From: an uncultured delta proteobacterium
Lineage (GTDB): Bacteria; Myxococcota_A; Bradymonadia; REDH01
Length of the DNA: 8,767 bases
Assembly: GCA_903873545.1 (NCBI GenBank)
Contig: CAIQPA010000327.1
Span: forward strand, 1-8,767
Reading direction: 5' to 3'
Shown piece after piece: positions 4,869-8,767 of the stretch. How positions within the stretch are numbered: the first letter of the stretch is position 1; the number at the start of each line of letters is the position of its first letter. Position numbers and translations under genes: made by a program. The notes under the pieces were generated by a model. It did not search any database. It worked only from the letters and a program-made list of their open reading frames with translations, and was not told where the DNA came from.

Positions 4869-6428
4869 ATGGCCAACGTCCTATTGATGAATACCTCCGC
4901 GCAAGAGACGCGCGTTGCCGTTCTGGAGAACGGCTCCATCTCCGAGTTCTACCTGGAGCGGCGCCGTAAACGGGGCGTTGTCGGCAATATCTACAAGGCG
5001 CGGGTCCTGCGGGTTCTGCCCGGCATGGAGGCTGCCTTTGTGGACATCGGCATGGAGAAAGCCGCCTTCCTCCATGTGGACGATGTGTACGACCAGCACG
5101 CCGCCCTCGAGGAGAGCGACGACGAGTCGGAGGCGATGCCCAAGCGGCGCGGCCCGCCCAAGCCGATCGAAAAACTGATTCGAGAGGGTCAGGATCTCAT
5201 CGTTCAGGTGGTCAAGGACCCGATTGGCACCAAGGGTGCCCGGGTCACCTGCCATGTGAGCCTTCCTGGCCGCCACCTGGTCTTCATGCCGACAGTCGAC
5301 CACCTCGGCATCTCGCGCCAGATTGTCTCCGACAAGGAGCGCAAGCGGCTGCGTGAGCTGGCCAACGAGATGCGGCCCAAGGGGAGCGGCTTCATTGTCC
5401 GGACCGCCTCCGAGGGTGTTCCCAGCGAGCTGCTCAAGCAGGACATGGGCTTCCTCATCGGCATCTGGAATGATGTCATGAAGCGTCGCGACCAGGTGAA
5501 GTCGCCCAAGCGGCTCTACGAAGACCTCGACCTCATCCTCCGCGCGACCCGCGATCTTGCGGCCGCCGATGTGGACAGCCTCATCATCGACTCCCGCGAG
5601 GAGTTCGACCGCATCCGCGAGTTCATCGACCGGGTGATGCCGCAGCTGGCAGACAGGGTGGAGCTCTATGTGGGCACCGAGCCCCTCTTCGACGCCTATG
5701 GCGTAGAGCAGGAGCTGCGGCGGGCGCTGCAGCGGCGGGTCGACCTGCCCTCGGGCGGCTACCTCGTCATCGAGAAGACCGAGGCGCTCACCTCCATCGA
5801 CATCAACACCGGCAAGTATGTTGGCACGGACGGCCTCGAGGACACCATCCTCCGGACCAACGTCGAAGCAGCACGCGAGATCGCCTACCAGCTCTGCCTG
5901 CGGAACATCGGCGGCCTGGTCATCATCGACTTCATCGACATGTCGCACCCCACCAACCGTGAGACGGTCTTCCGGGCGCTCGATGAGGCGCTGGCCAACG
6001 ACCGCGGCCGGGTGAAGATCACGAAGATCAGCGAGTTCGGGCTCGTCGAGATGACCCGCAAGCGGAACCGCGAGAGCCTGGAGCAGATGCTCTGCGAGCC
6101 CTGCTCGGCCTGCGGCGGCACCGGCATGGTGAAGACCACCGTGACGGTCGTTGCGGAGATCCTCCGCCAGCTTCAGCGCGACCTGACGGCAACCGCACAC
6201 TTTGATGTGCAGGTTCTCGCCCACCCCCGCGTGGTCGCCGCGCTGCGCGATGATGAGAAGCCCTCGCTGAAGCACATGGAGCTTCGCTTCAACAAGCGCA
6301 TCCGGCTGGTCGCCTCCACGGGCCTCTCGTCGGACCACTACGACATCACCTCGCAGGCGCAGTCGGGCGCCCAGGCGGCCCGCCTTCCCGCCGCCGCGCC
6401 GGCCGCAGAGGCAGAGCCACAGGCCTGA
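4869..6428 (+). CDS. rng: Ribonuclease E/G family endoribonuclease (RNase G type)
   Basis: The product is 519 aa, close to E. coli RNase G (489 aa) and lacking the long C-terminal degradosome scaffold of RNase E. It cleaves single-stranded AU-rich RNA in rRNA and mRNA processing. The start at ATG 4869 (MANVLLMNTS) matches family N-termini; the frame extends 44 codons upstream with unrelated sequence, and GTG 4863 is an alternative. Visible features: an S1 domain (about residues 36-130, GNIYKARVLRVLPGMEAAFVDIG) carrying a charged insertion at about 71-103; 5'-sensor residues Arg178-Thr179 (GFIVRTASEG); the DNase I-like catalytic core with Mg-binding Asp311 (SIDINTGKYVG) and Asp354 (IIDFIDM); the Zn-link Cys412/Cys415 (CEPCSACGGTG); and an RNase G-like C-terminal domain. 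An Ala/Pro/Glu-rich tail (about 494-519) ends the protein. It is divergent from rho and followed after 83 bp by the PilZ gene. Confidence 0.95.
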   Translation: MANVLLMNTSAQETRVAVLENGSISEFYLERRRKRGVVGNIYKARVLRVLPGMEAAFVDIGMEKAAFLHVDDVYDQHAALEESDDESEAMPKRRGPPKPIEKLIREGQDLIVQVVKDPIGTKGARVTCHVSLPGRHLVFMPTVDHLGISRQIVSDKERKRLRELANEMRPKGSGFIVRTASEGVPSELLKQDMGFLIGIWNDVMKRRDQVKSPKRLYEDLDLILRATRDLAAADVDSLIIDSREEFDRIREFIDRVMPQLADRVELYVGTEPLFDAYGVEQELRRALQRRVDLPSGGYLVIEKTEALTSIDINTGKYVGTDGLEDTILRTNVEAAREIAYQLCLRNIGGLVIIDFIDMSHPTNRETVFRALDEALANDRGRVKITKISEFGLVEMTRKRNRESLEQMLCEPCSACGGTGMVKTTVTVVAEILRQLQRDLTATAHFDVQVLAHPRVVAALRDDEKPSLKHMELRFNKRIRLVASTGLSSDHYDITSQAQSGAQAARLPAAAPAAEAEPQA

Positions 6429-6451
6429 GTCCTTCGCGGTAGCGACCCCGT

Positions 6452-6479
6452 TTGACAGTGCGGGGCCACCCGCGATAGC
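6452..6479 (+). promoter_or_regulatory. Candidate promoter for the PilZ gene
   Basis: A perfect -35 hexamer TTGACA (6452-6457) is followed after 16 bp by GATAGC (6474-6479), which matches only three of the six -10 consensus bases (ATAGCG at 17 bp is an equally weak alternative). It lies in the 83-bp gap between rng and the PilZ gene. If real, the PilZ gene has its own transcript besides possible read-through from rng. A 5-bp CCCCG/CGGGG stem (6446-6465) overlaps the -35 but has no T run after it. Confidence 0.3.
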
Positions 6480-6511
6480 GCAGCCCCCAGACCCGACCGC
6501 GGAGACCGCCC

Positions 6512-6832
6512 ATGCCCGACCAACGCGCCCAACCTCGCCTCGAGGTCAACAACGCCTACCAGGGGATCGCGGACTACGCCTCGGAGTATGTGGTCAATGT
6601 GAGCCGGACCGGCGTCTTCATCAAGTCGTCGACGCCCCACCCCGTGGGCTCTCGCGTCGCGCTCCGGTTTGCCGTCTATCTCGATGATTTCCATATCATC
6701 GAGGGCGAAGGCACCGTGGCCCGCATCGTCACCGAGGGGCCAGAGTCTGGGATGGGCGTGGCCTTCACCAGCCTGAGCCCCGACAACGCCAAGATCCTTG
6801 AAGAGGTTCAGCGGCGCTCGAACCGGCGCTAG
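6512..6832 (+). CDS. Single-domain PilZ protein, probable cyclic-di-GMP receptor
   Basis: The product is 106 aa and consists of one PilZ domain, a small beta-barrel that binds the second messenger cyclic-di-GMP and passes the signal on by protein contacts. Both ligand motifs are visible: RxxxR (Arg5-AQP-Arg9) and the [D/N]xSxxG motif (Asn29-V-Ser31-RT-Gly34). These are followed by the strand VFIKS, a 'P-V-G-S-R-V' turn, and GMGVAF near residues 80-85. This pattern resembles the myxobacterial PilZ paralogue type, a resemblance recalled from family knowledge and not searched. There is no signal peptide or membrane segment, so it is cytoplasmic. The start is supported by GGAG (6501-6504) 7 bp before the ATG. 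The partner is unknown. Its stop is 3 bp from the stop of the convergent PEGA gene. Confidence 0.88.
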   Translation: MPDQRAQPRLEVNNAYQGIADYASEYVVNVSRTGVFIKSSTPHPVGSRVALRFAVYLDDFHIIEGEGTVARIVTEGPESGMGVAFTSLSPDNAKILEEVQRRSNRR

Positions 6833-6835
6833 CCG

Positions 6836-8767
6836 TCAGAAGTCGAAGCCGCCGTTCCACTGCAGCGAGGCGAGCAGGAAGGCGTTGCCGCCGGCAGAGG
6901 GGGCCGTATCCAACCGGAAGACGACTCCGGCCTTTGCCCAGTCGGCGTCGAGGGGGAGCAGCTCGATCAGGAAGGTAAAACTGATGCCCGTCTCATAGGA
7001 TTCGGCGTCGAAACCATGCTCGAAGAGGCCCAGCCCGAGCCCGATGGTGACGAGCTCTGCATCGTCAACGACCAAGAGGTAGGAGAGGCTCTGCGCAGAG
7101 AACTCCGAGAAGCTGGTGCAGAGGGGCTGGCTGCCATCGGGGGAGGTGGAGCAGACAGTGCCTCCTGTGCGGTCGAGGTCGCCGAATGGCGCGGAGAGCT
7201 GCTGGTAGTCAAGCCGGTGCTCCAGGCCTTCCGTCTCATCGAGCAGACCGATGGAGCCGCCGATGATACCAACGGAGCCAGTGAAGTCGCCGAAGCCCGG
7301 TGCGGCGGCGCTCACATCTTCGGTGAAGGAGGCATATCCGAGCGAGGGGATGCTCCCGTGGGCGCGAAGGATGAGACCCAGGCTGTCGCTGCCACTGTCG
7401 GCGGCCGAGGCGCAGCCCGGGGCGGAGGCGCAGAGCGGGTCGGCGCAGTCGGCGAGGCCGTCGCGATCGTCATCGATGCCGTTGTAGCAGTTCTCGCCCG
7501 AGGTGGGGGTCTGCGCGGCAGCGGCTTCACGCTCCCGAGCGATGGCAGCGGCCCGCTCAGCCTGCTCCCGCGCTGCGCGCGCCTGAGGGTCGTCGCGCTC
7601 GAGGCGGAGGTCGAGCCGCAGGCTCCCGCCGGGCGAGAGTTCGATGGTGCGGGTGACGGTGAGGTAGTCTTCGGCGGCGATCGTGACCGTGCGCGCGCCT
7701 GGGGCGACCGCGAGCCGCTGCAGCAGCCCCTGGCCGAGGGACTGGGCAACGACCCGACCGTCGACGGCAATCTCGGCGCCCATCACCGAGGTGGTGAGTT
7801 CGAGCGTTGCCGGCAGCGGCGTCATGGCGACATCGAGCCGCTCGGTCTGCTTGCCTGCCTCGAACGAGAGCTGCCCCGTGTAATCTTGGTATCCCTCTGC
7901 GCGGAGGAGCACGGTGCGGAGGCCCGGCTCAATGCCTGCGATGGTCTCGCCCGTGGTGCCAACCTCGCGGCCATCGATGCGGAGCGTTGCGCTCTGCGGC
8001 TGGGTCAGGGTGACGAGCAGCGTGCTGGTGGTGGAGACGAGCTGGATGTTGCGGAGCTTCGCGGGTTTGCCCGCCTCAAAGATGATGGTCTCGAGGTAGG
8101 GGGCGTAGCCCGTTGCCTTGAGGGCAACCTCGTGGGGACCGGGCGTGATGCCGGTGATCTGGTTCGAGGAGGAGCCGGCCTCGCGCCCATCAATCCAGAC
8201 GGAGACCACCGCGGGGGTGGGTCGGATGATGTCGAGGGCGCTGACGGTCACCGCCGTTTGGGTGGCCGCAGGTGTGGAGGCGGCGAGGTCGCCATCGACG
8301 AGGAGGGGGCCGGTGCCGAGTCCGGCTCCGCCGCATGCAGTGGCAACGCCTTGGGCACAGGCGAAGGCGCGGCCGAGCTTGTCGCAGGCGACGTAGGCGG
8401 CCTCAGCGGGGTCGGCGAGGCCGGCGGGCCTATCGTCGCTTCCCCAGATCTGGGCGGCGCCGGAGGCGGGTTCGAGGGCCTTGAGCGACCAGCTCCAGTC
8501 TGCGCCGATGCGGCGGGCCACCATGCGGATGAGGTAGTCGACCTCGATGTTGGCCATGGAGACCTCGCAGGCCCGCTTGGTGGTGGCGCTGGCGGTGCTG
8601 CCAAGGCAGTCGGAGACGGAGCGCTGGGTCTCGGCGTCTTGGTTGGCGCGGAAGGCGCCGGATCCGACGAGCGAGGCGGCGAAGCGGTCTCCGCAGGTCT
8701 CGAGCGCCTCGCGGGAGACCTCGGCGGTAGCCTCGGGCAGAACAACGAAGAAGGTCTGGACGGGCCC
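6836..8767 (-). CDS. PEGA-repeat envelope protein with MopE-like Cys/Asp motif, N-terminus beyond the window
   Basis: The frame is open from the right edge to the TGA at 6836-6838 (643 aa seen). The Met at 8557 is internal, because convincing coding continues upstream of it (GPVQTFFVVLPEATAEVSRE and on). Fragment residues 1-about 140 resemble the N-terminal periplasmic domains of deltaproteobacterial TolB/FlgO-like proteins (CEVSMANIEVDYLIRMVARRIG, SLKALEP); this is a weak match. Then come three PEGA-type repeats (about 186-244, 248-316, 319-390), an Ala/Glu/Arg-rich helix (about 395-418), a Cys/Asp segment NCYNGIDDDRDGLADCADPLC (426-446) with Cys452 after it, and a C-terminal 190 residues of alternating hydrophobic strands rich in Gly and Tyr. 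The protein ends in GGFDF; a terminal Phe is typical of outer-membrane barrels. It probably sits in the periplasm or outer membrane. Function is unknown. The gene is tail-to-tail with the PilZ gene. Confidence 0.8.
   Translation of the reverse strand, partial: GPVQTFFVVLPEATAEVSREALETCGDRFAASLVGSGAFRANQDAETQRSVSDCLGSTASATTKRACEVSMANIEVDYLIRMVARRIGADWSWSLKALEPASGAAQIWGSDDRPAGLADPAEAAYVACDKLGRAFACAQGVATACGGAGLGTGPLLVDGDLAASTPAATQTAVTVSALDIIRPTPAVVSVWIDGREAGSSSNQITGITPGPHEVALKATGYAPYLETIIFEAGKPAKLRNIQLVSTTSTLLVTLTQPQSATLRIDGREVGTTGETIAGIEPGLRTVLLRAEGYQDYTGQLSFEAGKQTERLDVAMTPLPATLELTTSVMGAEIAVDGRVVAQSLGQGLLQRLAVAPGARTVTIAAEDYLTVTRTIELSPGGSLRLDLRLERDDPQARAAREQAERAAAIAREREAAAAQTPTSGENCYNGIDDDRDGLADCADPLCASAPGCASAADSGSDSLGLILRAHGSIPSLGYASFTEDVSAAAPGFGDFTGSVGIIGGSIGLLDETEGLEHRLDYQQLSAPFGDLDRTGGTVCSTSPDGSQPLCTSFSEFSAQSLSYLLVVDDAELVTIGLGLGLFEHGFDAESYETGISFTFLIELLPLDADWAKAGVVFRLDTAPSAGGNAFLLASLQWNGGFDF
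7412..7492 (-). other. MopE-like Cys/Asp motif inside the PEGA protein
   Basis: The translated segment runs from NCYNGIDDDRDGLADC to Cys452 (fragment residues 426-452) and has four Cys (427, 441, 446, 452) around an Asp cluster. Such 'C-x-N-G-x-D-D-D-x-D-G' segments occur widely in secreted myxobacterial proteins and resemble the putative metal-binding repeats of MopE. The Asp cluster could bind calcium and the Cys pairs could be disulfides; this is inferred from pattern only. Confidence 0.6.
7598..8215 (-). repeat. Three consecutive PEGA-type domains in the envelope protein
   Basis: Three units of about 60-72 residues share the plan 'strand - V/A-DGR-x-x-G - loop - I-x-P-G-x-x-x-V-x-x-x-A-x-x-Y'. 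Unit 1 has VWIDGREAG with ITPGPHEVALKATGY, unit 2 LRIDGREVG with IEPGLRTVLLRAEGY, and unit 3 IAVDGRVVA with VAPGARTVTIAAEDY. They lie at about 8036-8215, 7820-8026 and 7598-7813. PEGA domains are common in surface or periplasmic proteins and probably act as beta-sandwich spacers. Unit 3 has lost the central Gly of the DGR-x-x-G turn and is the most diverged. Confidence 0.7.

Noticed and set aside
4881..6338. 485-residue open frame on the minus strand opposite rng
   Set aside because: It is a mirror of the highly conserved RNase G coding sequence, with no recognisable motifs or ribosome site.

Overview
The window is high-GC DNA (GC-rich third codon positions throughout) from a bacterium that is probably a Myxococcota/Bradymonadota-type deltaproteobacterial relative. 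This is inferred from three gene products: a PilZ protein of the kind abundant in myxobacteria, a large PEGA-repeat envelope protein carrying a MopE-like 'CxNGxDDDxDGLxDCxDxxC' segment, and a lipoprotein with an acidic Ser/Gly/Asp linker. No phage, insertion sequence, CRISPR, tRNA or rRNA signal is visible. The window looks like ordinary chromosome, not a mobile accessory island. Layout from left to right: (1) the 3' end of an unrecognised plus-strand gene (to 571), overlapping tail-to-tail with a minus-strand GT4-like glycosyltransferase (511-1686). (2) A short divergent promoter region with a 17-bp palindrome (1687-1791). (3) A lipoprotein with an SMP-30/gluconolactonase-like beta-propeller (1792-2844), whose stop codon interlocks with that of the minus-strand transcription terminator gene rho (2841-4160). 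(4) A 708-bp gene-free stretch (4161-4868) with strong inverted repeats, separating the divergent rho and rng genes. (5) An RNase E/G family endoribonuclease of RNase G size (4869-6428). (6) A small single-domain PilZ protein (6512-6832). (7) The 3' part of a minus-strand PEGA-repeat protein that runs off the right edge (6836-8767). The genes alternate in convergent and divergent pairs, so apart from a possible rng-PilZ read-through there is no operon. All three convergent junctions are overlapping or nearly so (61-bp overlap, shared CTAG stop, 3-bp gap), leaving no room for intrinsic terminators between them. Functionally, rho and rng both act on mRNA (termination and decay/processing). The glycosyltransferase, propeller lipoprotein and PEGA protein point to the cell envelope, and the PilZ protein to cyclic-di-GMP signalling. 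I see no clear undescribed multi-gene system. The most interesting points are the domain architecture of the PEGA/MopE-like/possible-barrel protein, the inverted repeats of the rho-rng leader region, the apparently degraded active-site motif of the glycosyltransferase, and the palindromic divergent promoter in front of the lipoprotein.
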